Positions 1 through 10,905 of a stretch of DNA of 64,000 bases are shown piece after piece; within the stretch, counting starts at the first letter, position 1; each line of letters begins with the position of its first letter. Where the stretch lies: the NCBI RefSeq assembly GCF_052324685.1, contig NC_135225.1, positions 6,809,259-6,873,258 of the forward strand, written 5' to 3'. The position numbers and the translations under genes were made by a program. Source of the DNA: Brachyhypopomus gauderio. Its lineage: Eukaryota; Chordata; Actinopteri; Gymnotiformes; Hypopomidae. Below the pieces are notes generated by a model. The model was given only the letters and a program-made list of their open reading frames with translations, was not told the origin of the DNA and ran no database searches.

Positions 1-704
1 AGTTAGGGCTCAGAACATCACCTCTGAGAGCAGGAACCTCAGTTAGGGCTCAGAACATCACCTCTGAGAGCAGGAACCTCAGTTAGGTCCAGAACATCAC
101 CTCTGAGAGCAGGAACCTCAGTTAGGGCCAGAACATCACCTCTGAGAGCAGGAACCTCAGTTAGGTCCAGAACATCACCTCTGAGAGCAGGAACCTCAGT
201 TAGGTCCAGAACATCACCTCTGAGAGCAGGAACCTCAGTTAGGTCCAGAACATCACCTCTGAGAGCAGGAACCTCAGTTAGATCCAGAACATCACCTCTG
301 AGAGTAGGAACCTCAGTTAGGGCCAGAACATCACCTCTGAGAGCAGGAACCTCAGTTAGGTCCAGAACATCACCTCTGAGAGCAGGAACCTCAGTTAGGT
401 CCAGAACATCACCTCTGAGAGCAGGAACCTCAGTTAGGTCCAGAACATCACCTCTGAGAGTAGGAACCTCAGTTAGGGCCAGAACATCACCTCTGAGAGC
501 AGGAACCTCAGTTAGGTCCAGAACATCACCTCTGAGAGTAGGAACCTCAGTTAGGGCCAGAACATCACCTCTGAGAGCAGGAACCTCAGTTAGGTCCAGA
601 ACATCACCTCTGAGAGCAGGAACCTCAGTTAGGGCCAGAACATCACCTCTGAGAGCAGGAACCTCAGTTAGGGTCCAGAACATCACCTCTGAAAGCAGGA
701 ACTG
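1..704. repeat. 39-bp minisatellite, about 18 copies
   Basis: This is a tandem array of a 39-bp unit (first two copies 40 bp). Each copy contains CATCACCTCTGAGAG and AGGAACCTCAGTTAGG, and the copies differ only at a few positions (GGTCCAG, GGGCCAG or GGGCTCAG; GAGCAG or GAGTAG). It begins before the window and ends in a degenerate copy near 704. Because 39 is a multiple of three, the minus strand stays open as a 13-residue repeat. This is a by-product of unit length, not evidence of a gene. Confidence 0.95.
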
Positions 705-1098
705 AAGACACGTCACCTCTGTAGAACAAGTCTAGTTTTTGCTCAACGTGTCTCTGTTGGTTAATAGCCATATCTAAATTATGTGATACCCCAGATTAAT
801 TATCAGAAGGCACAAATAAAAGAAGGAAAATAAGCAAAAATACAACATGCAGCATTATGTGAAGAATATATTAGAAACAAATCTGGTTTGAATATTTCCC
901 TATCTGGGTGTTTTATCAGATAAAACACCCATTAGAGGCGCGAGCAGCATCTAACACTGCACACACTGGCCTGGCTGTCATAGCAGGGGTGTCTCCCACA
1001 CTGGCACAGGCACACACACAGGCTCCTGTGGAGTTGCCACATGCCATCAGGCCCAGATTATATGAAACTTGGATGCCTACCAAGGATTGAGTGGCCCG
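705..1098. other. AT-rich spacer, no gene seen
   Basis: Unique AT-rich sequence between two minisatellites. No splice-bounded coding segment, RNA gene or recognisable repeat was found. The short open frame at 908-1090 has no family resemblance. Confidence 0.6.
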
Positions 1099-1835
1099 AG
1101 TGGGCTGGGGTAGGAGAAGAGGGGGGCAGAGAGGCGGCGGGGGGGGGGGGGGGGGGGGGGGGGTAGGAGAAGAGGGGGGCAGAGAGGCAGAGGCGGGGGG
1201 GGGTAGGAGAAGAGGGGGGCAGAGAGGCGGGGGGGGGTAGGAGAAGAGGGGGGCAGAGAGGCAGAGGCGGGGGGGGGTAGGAGAAGAGGGGGGCAGAGAG
1301 GCGGGGGGGGGGGGTAGGAGAAGAGGGGGGCAGAGAGGCAGACCCTGGCTGAGGGGGGGGGGGGGGGGTAGGAGAAGAGGGGGGCAGAGAGGCAGACCCT
1401 GGCTGAGGGGGGGGGGGGGGGGTAGGAGAAGAGGGGGGCAGAGAGGCAGAAGCAGGGGGGGGGGTAGGAGAAGAGGGGGGCAGAGAGGCAGACCCTGGTT
1501 GAGGGGGGGGGGTAGGAGAAGAGGGGGGCAGAGAGGCAGACCCTGGCTGGGGGGGGGGGGGTAGGAGAAGAGGGGGGCAGAGAGGCAGACCCTGGCTGGG
1601 GGGGGGGGGGGGGGGTAGGAGAAGAGGGGGGCAGAGAGGCAGACCCTGGTTGGGGGGGGGGGGGGGGGTAGGAGAAGAGGGGGGCAGAGAGGCAGACCCT
1701 GGCTGGGGGGGGGGGGGTAGGAGAAGAGGGGGGCAGAGAGGCAGACCCTGGCTGGGGGGGGGGGGGGGGGGTAGGAGAAGAGGGGGGCAGAGAGGCAGAC
1801 CCTGGTTGGGGGGGGGGGGGGGGTAGGAGAAGAGC
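1099..1835. repeat. G-rich minisatellite, unit about 36-54 bp, about 15 copies
   Basis: Each unit has the constant segment GTAGGAGAAGAGGGGGGCAG followed by AGAGGCAGACCCTGGCTG (or a shorter form) and a G-run of 7 to 26. Unit length varies mainly through the G-run. The plus strand carries dozens of G-runs, so G-quadruplex formation is likely. The long homopolymers are also prone to assembly error. Confidence 0.95.
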
Positions 1836-2964
1836 CAGTTTGCAGTGCTGGTCGCTGCTTTTCTCCTCTGCCTACTGACCCTCCTTCATTTCTTAATACA
1901 GCCTCTCCTTCTCTCCATCACACTGCTATTATGTGCTCCATTACTTCCAGAAAGAGAGCTGTTAGCAACTCACAGCTATTACATTGCTTAGTAACATTTA
2001 TTTATCCTAATTCAGGAGACACTGTTGGTGGTTCTGATGAGTAGTCTAGTGCAGATTTGAAAGAGCGCGCTGCCTTAAGGCTGTGTGAGTCATCTCACGT
2101 CTGGGCTAGACCGTATGAGGGAAACCTTAATGAAAAACTACACGTTACCCTGTAAAAAAGATAAGATCCAGATAATAGAGTATCATCAAGATTTTTGTGA
2201 TTTCTCTGCACAGCTTTAAATTGTAAAGTGCACACACTGTCCTGCTGGAAAAGATGAACGCACAGCTCATTCCTGTTTGCAAACTCGGAACCAAATGCCT
2301 GCAGTTTATTAACTGTGTAATTTAGCTGTTTTCAAAAAATGAAAAAAATAAATAAATCATAGCAAAAAAAAAAAAATCACAACTTTAGCTTGAAAGTGAC
2401 ATGTGGCATCAGCTCAGATAAATCGAGTGCTTTAGTGAGAAAAGGCTTACGATGGCCTGCAGCTTGCATGTGCACATCAGGAATGGGCTGCATGGCTTGC
2501 AGAGTATTGCTCCATTCTGGCCTGTGCAGTCACTGTGGGTATCGGGCATAGAGCCTTTTAGCCCGTGAAAGAGACCGAATATAAAACGCAGTTTCTTGTG
2601 ATGAAAACCCTTTTCCGTGTGGAATCAAATTAAATGAGCTTTAAAAATGTGGATGTGCACATTTATTATGATGAAAGAGAGAGAAAGCGTGATAATGCCA
2701 GTCACTGAACTGCTGTTTTTTTTTCCCCCAATTCAGCATCTTTGCTTTCCATTACAATAACAAAACCCACTGCTGTACAATAGGCTCAGGACGAGCTGAG
2801 CGCCTGGTAACATGCTACAAAGAAAGACCAGTGATGAAAGACAATTACCCTACAACCAGCAGAGAGCCCAGGGACACAGGACACCTCTCTGTCACACGCT
2901 TACCCACAGTGACACACAGCCATACGCACACTTCAAAAGAGGGAAATTTGTGCATAAGTTGTGC
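1836..2964. other. Intergenic spacer, no gene seen
   Basis: Unique, mostly AT-rich sequence with short A-runs near 2335 and 2365. No exon-like block with consistent phase and no RNA gene was recognised. Confidence 0.55.
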
Positions 2965-2972
2965 TTAATATT

Positions 2973-3147
2973 CAGATGTGGGCATTCCAGGTTTAGAAAG
3001 TAAAAATCCTCACCAAGATTTTGCTCAAGCTTCCTGGATTGTGTTGAATCCACCAATTTTTCCTGGCTAGTACTAATTAGAAAATCCAGCAAGCTTGAGT
3101 AAAATCCTGGGAAGTTTTACTTTCTGAATCTGGATTGTCCACCTCTG
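2973..3147. mobile_element. Palindromic hAT-like MITE, 175 bp
   Basis: The ends are inverted repeats: CAGATGTGGGCATTCCAG on the left, and the complement of the right end reads CAGAGGTGGACAATCCAG. Both continue into a GAAAGTAAAA segment. CAGAGGTGG is a typical hAT terminus. The flanks TTAATATT (2965-2972) and ATAATATT (3148-3155) form an 8-bp target duplication with one mismatch, as expected for hAT. The inside is a long imperfect palindrome built on GATTTTGCTCAAGCTTCCTG. There is no coding capacity. The same core occurs in the element at 14966-15180, which has different ends. Confidence 0.8.
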
Positions 3148-3155
3148 ATAATATT

Positions 3156-3432
3156 CAGAGACAGCAAGACAAAAACAGTAGCGGACAAACAAAGGAACTT
3201 TGAGGAGGAATTGCTTCTGCTTGGCAAAAGCATTAAGTACTAAAGGAAATTTTCCTGTGAATGTCCCTGCTTTGTCTCAAAGTTTTGTGTCTTAGGACAC
3301 AAAATGCCACTTTTTATTTGAAGTAGCTACTGTAGCTACTGTTTGTCCTATGTACAAAATTCATTGTAATTCCATGTCATGTTGTGGCATCACATCATGT
3401 GTTTGATTAGGTCCTCTCTGTGACTTTAGATA
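3156..3432. other. Spacer, no gene seen
   Basis: Unique AT-rich sequence between the MITE and the tetranucleotide array. No feature recognised. Confidence 0.5.
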
Positions 3433-3530
<98 letters not shown>

Positions 3531-3594
3531 GTCTGTCTGTCTGTCTGTTTGTCTGTGATTAATCGATTGATTGATTGATTGATTGATTGATTCC
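3433..3594. repeat. Compound tetranucleotide microsatellite (CTAT)n-(CTGT)n-(TGAT)n
   Basis: About 24 perfect CTAT units are followed by several CTGT units, then about six GATT units. This is a likely length-polymorphic locus. Confidence 0.97.
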
Positions 3595-4600
3595 AGGAGT
3601 AACTGGGGGTGTGGTACTGTATTATGTTAAGTGAAGTGTATTGTATATTGTAGAGGTGCTTTGCTTGCACAGTTGATGCCAAATTGTGCCATTTCTCTGG
3701 AAACATCACCTATTACAACTTCAGAAGTACTGAAATGAATACCTTTCTCAGGTTTCTCTGAAGATTTGTGTGTACTGAAATTTCTTGTTTTGTACATTTC
3801 ATCTTTTGTTGTCTTGTTTTTTTAATGGTGGTAACCATTACGCTTGGTAGGGTTTACATGGTCTTTTCATACATTCTCATTTTGTTGAACCAAGTCCTTA
3901 AGTGAGACTGATAAGAGGTCATATGGAGTGACTTACTGTAATCCATTTTGCAAGGCTATTCCTGTATTTACCCAACGCGTATATGAGCCCAGCCAACCTC
4001 GTAACTGGTTTCTGTTTTGACTGGTTTCTTCCTGTTTTTGTATACGACGTTTTCTTGTTCGATGCTTTCCATCGTGCATGAAAAAATACTTTACAAATAA
4101 ACTAGCTTTGTCTTGCCTTATTAGTCTGAAGTTGCTATTCAAAACGTACACCAAAGAAAATAGCCCCTGGCTTATGAAAATTACAACCTACATCATTCAC
4201 TGTAGATGCTAAACTATCCAGCTATTACATAACCTACATTAGGCGTTTAATCTAAAACTAGTGTGGTCTTTATTATTGTGTATGCTTTATGGTCTCCATG
4301 TTTTACGTTCTGTTCTTAATTACACAAGAAAATCTGTTCGCTGGACATTTCCTTAAACCAATCCTTATAAGGTAACAAGAAACACAATCGGTCATTTTAG
4401 CTTTTGCTACCCCTATAATTTGTTTGTTTGTTTGTTTGTTTTGAAGGAGGGCTTTGTTTGTTTTTGTTTGTATGTTTGTTTTAAATGAGGCGAAGATATG
4501 CACTGGATATTTTGGAATGATCTTTTGCCTGCTGCCGTGATATCTGCTCATCTTCTCGGTTTTGACAGCACAGTGATGTGGACTCCTGCACACCACTTAG
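3595..4600. other. Upstream flank of ogfrl1
   Basis: AT-rich unique sequence with short TTTG repeats at about 4419-4475. No upstream exon could be defined. CpG density rises only after about 4600. Confidence 0.5.
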
Positions 4601-4757
4601 TGGTGATGAGGCACACGTGTGCACGGGGGTGTGTTCACGTCTGGCTCACGCATCCTTGCTGGAAATACCCCCGTCCGGAGAAATAAAAGCGGCGAGAGCG
4701 TCGACGGTGCAGGAATATGTAGGCGCGGGTGCTCCTCAACAGCTAGAACAGGTTTAA
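4600..4757 (+). promoter_or_regulatory. ogfrl1: Candidate ogfrl1 promoter / 5' UTR
   Basis: This segment immediately before the ogfrl1 start codon is locally GC- and CpG-rich (for example CCGTCCGGAG and GCGGCGAGAGCGTCGACGG) against an AT-rich flank. That is the usual look of a vertebrate promoter and first exon. No TATA box at a convincing distance was identified and the transcription start cannot be placed by eye. Confidence 0.45.
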
Positions 4758-4943
4758 ATGGGAAATCTGATGGGCAGTCTGAAATACAAAGAGCCAAGCA
4801 CTGTGGAGGAATGCGACTCGACGTGGGAGACGGACTCGGAGAACGACAATCATGAGGGAGAAGAGGAAGAAGACCGCTTCCACGAGTCCACCGGTCCTTC
4901 AGGTTCGGGGGGATGTTCCGAACAGTTGGACGGCTTCCCGCAG
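4758..4943 (+). CDS. ogfrl1: ogfrl1 coding exon 1
   Basis: Encodes residues 1-62: the conserved family start followed by a strongly acidic stretch (ENDNHEGEEEEDR). It ends in CCGCAG before donor GTAGCT, phase 0. The MGN start leaves Gly2 available for N-myristoylation, but whether this occurs is not known from the sequence. Confidence 0.93.
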
Positions 4944-7900
4944 GTAGCTGCTCGGTCCATTGAAATGTACCTGTGAACGGCAACAAAGGAGCTCAGCGCA
5001 ACGGGAGGCGCACAAGCGGAGTTAGGAGAATTGGTCCTGATGCAGGAGTGCGGGCGAAGACTGCTTCTGTAATTACAAACATGATTGACGGACTCATTTT
5101 GAATTTGGTGATTTTGAAAGCAGAATCGAGATTATTATAGCATTTTGCCGCTTTACCAGCACCAATCGACTGCAGAGCTTGTAGTTAGCAGGCAAACGTG
5201 GGCAGAGTGGAACTATTCTTTAAAAAGATCGATAATGGAGTCTTGTACCGCCTATAGCTTTTAAAAATTTCTCCATTAGCTATTTTGATGCTATAATAAT
5301 TACTTGGGATCTTTTTGTCCTGCTGCCGTGGTTTGAATTTATTAGTGTTATTTGTTTTGACCCCATTAATTACATTTTGATTCATTAACACATACTCGTA
5401 TAGGCAGTATACGTTTTCACTACACTGAATCGTTTTCACTACACTTCTTTGTAATTGATATTTTCTGTATTTCTTGGTGGTGGGAGGGATGAGCTTGCGC
5501 ACCGTTAAATCTGATCTAGTTACTTCATCCCATTGAGTTTGACCTTCTAACTACAAAAGCATAGTGTTATACATTTTACAACTCTACTGGTTTTTACCCG
5601 ACCGTTATTAGGAACTGAGTACGTTAAATAATCCTCTGCAGAAAAATTCCTGTGCTGTGTTGTCTTGTTTGAGCGTTGTGTTGTGCCCATGAATTATCAA
5701 CTGTACGTGTGTAGAGGACGTGACCATCACAGATGACCCAGCGCCAAACACTAGCTTAAACAACCTCATATACACACACAGCGCCAGCCAGAATTCTTCA
5801 CCCTCCGGTTAGGGTGTGTGTGTGTGTGTGTGGACACACTCTGATGGAGTAGCTTAGGAGGAAGCTCATTAATTAATTCTTTTGCCTACGATTCATCTGC
5901 CTCTCTCGTCTCTCACACAGTTTGGTAACATGGCTGAGTCATCAACAAAGATGAAAAGAAGTTTTCATGCTGCCAAGGACCTGTACGAGTACCGCCACAG
6001 TTACCCAGTAAAGTGTCCTGCCCCGCTCTCTACTGTCCCGCTGTCCTGCCCCGCTCTCTACTGTCCCGCTGTCCTGCCCCGCTCTCTACTGTCCCGCTGT
6101 CCTGCCCCGCTCTCTACTGTCCCGCTGTCCTGCCCCGCTCTCTACTGTCCCGCTGTCCTGCCCCGCTCTCTCCTGTCCCGCCCCGCTCTCTCCTGTCCCG
6201 CTGTCCCGCCCCGCTCTCTTTAACAAGGTGATGTAATATGCAAATGCATCAGGCTCTCAGATGCAGATACGTGTGTGTTTCTGGGCCTTGTTGCAGTGCT
6301 CATACTGACCTTGACCTCCAGATGATTGTCGTGTCCCTCACGTAGCTTCAGGACTGACTGACGTAGTTTCTGTTCTCACCTTCTGTCTTCTGTTTCTCTC
6401 TCCACGCAGAATTACAAAGAGCCTCGGCAGCCAAATGAGTATCGCAATCTGAGGTTCTATTTGAATAAGATTCCTCTGGTCCCAGATGGTATGTGTGTGT
6501 GTGTGTGTTCACTTCCCTGACCATGTCCACTCTCTTGATCTGTGTGTTGGCATTAGCTGAAACGCAGGCCGCATCTTCCTCACTCCTCCGTGTCCTTCGT
6601 CTTCCCCTTCATCGTCATAAGCAGCTTGTGCTTGTTGCATTGAGGACACAGCTGTGCTTGTTTAATACTTAACATTGCCTGAAGTTCTATCCTTATTTGT
6701 TAAATATCCTTCAAGCTGCTATAGATAGCATTGCTGAAGCTGTATTCTTGTGTTAAACATCCTTCAAGTTACTATTTGAGAGAATAAGGCTCAGTGTTCG
6801 TGGTTTCTGAGACACGCATTCATTGTGAACAGAAAAGAAATCAACAATGTAGAAGTTGACCAGAATGCTGAGGTTTGGTTCTAGCTAACCTGGATCCATC
6901 TTGTTCTGATGCATTTCCTGTAAAAAAAATAAAAAAATAAAAATTGGCAGTGTTTTGATTCGGAGCTAATGTATGTTATGAGAAGAAGAAATTCCACTTA
7001 AGCCTAAGGTGGCACAGTGCACTGGTCTTCAACTGCCAACATGACATTAGGCAAACGTGTCCAACTGAACCTCTGCTCTTTATATGGTGCTGCCACAGGC
7101 TTTAGTGGGAGACAGTATGATTACATTTGTCCAACTCTAGTCTAGCATCTTCTGCTAGAAGGACATGATCACTGTACGACCCCTAATTTGCCCATTCCAT
7201 GTGTCCATGATATGACAATGAAAACATAAATCCACATTGTATATGTAGAACTGATCCTGACTGTTCCTGTAATGCGGATCGGTCATACTATTAGAATGGC
7301 CAGAGAGCAGTGCAGAAAACGCTAGCCACGTTCCACCAGACGGCGTGACCTCTTCATGCCTCTTCTTGGGGTTGTTGCTGGCTCAGGGTGCTTCTCCAAG
7401 ACTGTGTTTAGATAGATACTGCTTGCCTCCAGGTGGTGGTTTTCAGCTGAGGCACCATTTGATTGGTCTATAACTGTTGTGTTCCAGCAGGAACATTGGC
7501 TGGATTAAAGGGTAATTCATAGCGGAGACACCAGAACCCAGTCGCTACCTCCTAGCAGCAGATGGAGACGTGCACACTTTCAGTTCACGTCATCTCCTTT
7601 CACTTCTGGCAGACGGCTTTGACAATCTGACACCGCTTCTCGGGCGCTAGCCTGTTGTGTATGATATTTTCATTGCCGCAGGGTGTAGTAAAATGTGTCC
7701 CTCTCTGCAGGAATCTACGTTGAAGAGATCCTCACCAAATGGAAGGGCGACTATGACAAGCTTGAGCACAACCACACCTACATTCAGTGGTAAAGCTGTG
7801 CTTTTCCAGTACTGTATATGTGCCGTGTGTCCTTCAGGGGGAGGCTTTTAAAGTCTATCAATATAATAGACAAACGTTTGTTTCTTGATGTAGAAGAATT

Positions 7901-9930
7901 TGTATTCTGATACCTATGGAATAACGTGTAAGAATGCTCAGTGTGAATTTTTAGACCTGAGCTTGTTGGTTAGGGAGAATGGAGGGTGTGTCTGAGGGGG
8001 AGGGTGTGTCTGAGGGGGAGGGTGTGTCTGAGGGGGAGGGTGTGTCCCTGAGCCTCCAACCCTGCCGCAGTCCACAAAACACAAGGTGCCACCTCCTCCT
8101 GAGACACGCCCAACCCCACACTACCTCACGCCCAACCCAACACCTCCTCCTGAGACACGCCCAACCCCACACTACCTCACGCCCAACCCAACACCTCCTC
8201 CTGAGACACGCCCAACCCAACACCTCCTCCTGAGACACGCCCAACCCAACACCTCCTCCTGAGACACGCCCAAACTCACACCTCCTCCTTTTAAAGGCAC
8301 AATTGAGTGCATGCAGACAGTCCTGGTGTCCCCTCCATTAATTGAATTAATAAGAGACGGTACTGGAGTGATGCCCAGTGCAGTAGGTAACCAACCAGTC
8401 ATACAAGGCCTGTTTGTAGGGAAAATGGCGAGAGAAGGTGAAATATCTGGTCTGTTATAGGAAGAGGGATCCTTCTGTTAGATGCCTGGTCTGTTAGACA
8501 AATGAGAGAGAAATGCCTGGCCTATTGGGGGAAGAAAAAATGAAGCAATGCCTGGTAAAGAGAAAGAAATACCTTGTGTTTTAAAGAGGAGGAACAGGAA
8601 GAAAAGAGGAGGCTGAACAGAGAAAGAAGGGGTCTAATCATCCGATCATTGTCCTTCACTAGTTGTTTAATGGCAAGCAGCGCAGGGCATCAGAGAGGAC
8701 TGGGAGGACGTGTGCCCTTTCTTCCGTCCTCTCATTTTGCTGCATCCGTGTCCCCTCCCTCCTGCTTTGTCCTGCTGAAAGTCACTCGTGCCCCTTCGTT
8801 AGAGGTGAGAGCTCGTTAGTGCACTCAGGAAGTGCACACAAGTGTACTGGGCGTCCGTCTGCAGGAGTGTGTGTTCGTTCCTTTTCAGGAGGGATAAATA
8901 CACTGCGCCGATAGGTTTCTAGGGTTCATGATGAAGATATTTAAGATGTTTTAGGAAGAACAGTATGCATGTTTGTGCAGAGATAAGACGAGGAATAATC
9001 TCCTCCCCTCCTCTCCTCCTCTCCCCTCTCCTCCCCTCCCCTCTCCTCTCCTAGGCTCTTTCCACTTAGAGAACAAGGCCTCAATTTCTATGCCCATGAA
9101 CTCACTCAGGATGAGATCAAGGTAAAGAATAAAGCACTGCATGCAAAGAGCCATTGATGGTGTGTTGTGTTTAAAATGCTTGTATTCAAGTGCATTGTCG
9201 CATTAGGTGGTATTACGTAGCCAATTTTGTGGTGTTTGACGTGCACTGATCCCCACGCTGCTCGTCTGATAACCGAATGATGAAACCATGTCAACAGGAA
9301 TTCCTGAACATGCGTGAGGCTAAGCGTCGCTTCTTGCTGGCGTACACCATCATGTTGGACTTCTTCGGGATTAAGCTCCTGGATAAGAACGGGAACGTGG
9401 CCCGTGCTGAGAACTGGCAGGAGCGCTTCCAGCACCTGAACGAGTGAGAGCTGGCACTTCTCCACACACCTCCAGCCTGAAGCTTCACCTCCTCACCGCG
9501 CACCCGTTATGTCCCCGTGTACGGCTCCGCCCCTCAGCCTGCTCCTTCTCTCTAGCGTCTCACTGACCACGTTTGCTGTTATCTTGAGCGGCCATTTTAA
9601 AGGCGCGTGTGATGAGAGCGTGTGATGCTCCATGGGCCGTTGTACCCTCTCTGGTCCAAACAAGGCTCCTTCCTCTTCCTGTTCTCCGGTTTGTAGCTCT
9701 GCTCTGTGTCTGTCACGCATGGTTTTGCTTGGTGGAGGTTCCCAGCCCTCCGCTAAGCTCGCCCAGGCAGCGTTATGGGCCAGCCCAGCCTAGGTGACCT
9801 ACTGCTCCTCCCTCCGTGCACAGAAAAGTGGGTCACGCACATGTGGCAGAGCAGCACGTGACCTTCAGAAGACGTGCGCTCGAAGGAGCGCTGTGGATGG
9901 AGGCAGGGAGCGAGAGGAGGGACTGGCCGC

Positions 9931-9961
<31 letters not shown>

Positions 9962-10905
9962 TTGTGCAGACATCTGTTTGTGTCTGTTTTTGCCCAAGGA
10001 CTGTGCCACAGAGGACACACTCACAATGGCCACTGCAGAGATACGCTGTGTGTTGTCAGGTCTGCACATGTCCTTAGCAAACGGCACACAGTTTGAGCAA
10101 CGCGCACTAGATCAATGAGCTCCTCGGATCAGACGGGATACGCACTTCAAGATGACCTCGCATCATAATCCAGCAGAAGATATTATCACCTGAAGGCTCC
10201 CTAGAGCCCCTCGCCCCTTGTAAACCAGGCTGGATCAATACCCACATTGTGTAGCACATGTCAAGCAGTATATGATATATATTAACATGGCAAGTGTGAA
10301 TGTAGCACGGTAGGTGTTAATCCATCACTCGAGTTTTTGCTGTGTAACTTACAATTGAACAAGAACCCCTGTGCCATCAACCCGGCCTGCGTTCCCTCCG
10401 GGTCTAGAAAGGTTCTGTTTGTTTCTGTCTGCACAGGTCTCAGCACAACTACCTGCGGATCACGCGGATCCTGAAGAGCCTGGGTGAGCTGGGCTTCGAG
10501 GCCTTCAAACCCCCGCTGGTGCGTCTGCTGCTGGAGGAGGCCCTTCTGGAGGAGACGCTGCCCAACATACGCCACAGCGCGCTGGAGTACTTCGTCTACA
10601 CGGTGCGGGCGCGACACCAGAGACGCGCCCTCCTGCGCTTCGCCCGCCGCCACTACCGGCCCCCCGAGAACTTCATCTGGGGCCCCCCCAAGCGGAGGCG
10701 CCTTCCCACGGGTGGGGGGAGCGGGATCAGGACGGAGGTGGCGGGGACGAGCGACCGCAGCGGGGGCCGAACCCTGCCCTCCGCGCAGGCGATTGCGGGC
10801 GGCCCCGAGGAGGCGGAGGGGAAGACGGTGAAGGCGTCCAGGAGTGGTGCGGTGGGTCGGGCGAGGGGAGACTCGGAGGAATACACCGAAACGTTTCCTG
10901 TGTAA
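4758..10905 (+). CDS. ogfrl1: Opioid growth factor receptor-like 1 (whole gene, 7 coding exons)
   Basis: Coding exons are 4758-4943, 5921-6007, 6410-6488, 7711-7789, 9055-9121, 9298-9443 and 10437-10905. All introns are GT-AG and the phases join without a break to give 370 residues. The N-terminus MGNLMGSLKYKEPSTVEECD and the block LEHNHTYIQWLFPLREQGLN match OGFRL1 as I know it from mammals. Residues about 85-298 form the OGFr N-terminal domain, ending at ENFIWGPP. Residues 300-303 (KRRR) could be a nuclear signal. The tail after it is about 67 residues, basic and low-complexity, shorter than in human (protein about 451 residues). The related OGFR binds met-enkephalin at the nuclear envelope and restrains growth; the function of OGFRL1 itself is poorly known. 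The start is the first Met fitting the family N-terminus. OGFRL1 lies beside RIMS1 in human, as here. Confidence 0.95.
5814..5832. repeat. (GT)n microsatellite
   Basis: Short GT dinucleotide run in ogfrl1 intron 1, about 90 bases before the exon 2 acceptor. Confidence 0.85.
5921..6007 (+). CDS. ogfrl1: ogfrl1 coding exon 2
   Basis: Residues 63-91, including KRSFHAAKDLYEYRHSYP, the start of the OGFr domain. The acceptor is TCTCACACAG and the donor is GTAAAG. A 28-bp minisatellite begins only about 7 bases inside the following intron. Confidence 0.93.
6015..6225. repeat. 28-bp C/T-rich minisatellite in ogfrl1 intron 2
   Basis: About seven copies of a unit containing GTCCTGCCCCGCTCTCTACT plus GTCCCGCT, the last copies shortened. 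The array starts immediately after the exon 2 splice donor. The unit is not a multiple of three, so the open frames across it shift from copy to copy. Confidence 0.93.
6410..6488 (+). CDS. ogfrl1: ogfrl1 coding exon 3
   Basis: Residues 92-118, including NLRFYLNKIPLVPDG. The acceptor is TCCACGCAG and the donor GTATGTG. The exon ends one base into a Gly codon. The donor runs straight into a short (GT)n tract. Confidence 0.93.
6489..7710. other. ogfrl1 intron 3
   Basis: Intronic sequence of 1.2 kb between exons 3 and 4. It starts with a (GT)n tract at 6490-6508. No other feature seen. Confidence 0.8.
7711..7789 (+). CDS. ogfrl1: ogfrl1 coding exon 4
   Basis: Residues 118-144, GIYVEEILTKWKGDYDKLEH through NHTYIQW, one of the most conserved blocks of the OGFr domain. 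The acceptor is CTCTCTGCAG and the donor GTAAAG splits the final Trp codon. Confidence 0.95.
7975..8050. repeat. 18-bp tandem repeat in ogfrl1 intron 4
   Basis: About four copies of GAGGGTGTGTCTGAGGGG, G-rich on the plus strand. Confidence 0.9.
8078..8290. repeat. CACCTCCTCCTGAGACACGC minisatellite in ogfrl1 intron 4
   Basis: Five to six copies of a C-rich unit of about 27-50 bp containing CTCCTCCTGAGACACGCCCA. Some copies include an extra ACACTACCTCACGCCCAACC insert, giving a higher-order pattern. Open frames on both strands here are due to the repeat. Confidence 0.9.
9055..9121 (+). CDS. ogfrl1: ogfrl1 coding exon 5
   Basis: Residues 144-166, LFPLREQGLNFYAHELTQDE followed by IK. It is preceded by a long C/T tract (about 8999-9052) ending in CTAG, and followed by GTAAAG. 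Confidence 0.95.
9298..9443 (+). CDS. ogfrl1: ogfrl1 coding exon 6
   Basis: Residues 167-215, including RRFLLAYTIMLDFFGIKLLD and NWQERFQHLNE. The acceptor is TGTCAACAG and the donor GTGAGAG. The last Glu codon is completed by exon 7. Confidence 0.95.
9444..10436. other. ogfrl1 intron 6
   Basis: Intron of 993 bases containing a (GT)n microsatellite at about 9931-9959. Open frames on both strands overlap but none has family similarity. Confidence 0.8.
9931..9959. repeat. (GT)n microsatellite
   Basis: About 14 perfect GT units in ogfrl1 intron 6. Confidence 0.95.
10437..10905 (+). CDS. ogfrl1: ogfrl1 coding exon 7 (terminal)
   Basis: Residues 215-370. SQHNYLRITRILKSLGELGF through ENFIWGPP completes the conserved domain. 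The remainder is a GC-rich basic tail ending TETFPV and a TAA at 10903-10905. The acceptor is GTCTGCACAG. The stop sits inside CCTGTGTAAGTGGG, which is also a near-perfect donor sequence, so an alternative longer C-terminus by splicing is formally possible. Confidence 0.93.

Noticed and set aside
39..716. 225-codon minus-strand frame with 13-residue repeats
   Set aside because: It is a side effect of a 39-bp tandem unit, a multiple of three. There is no start context, splice site or independent coding evidence.
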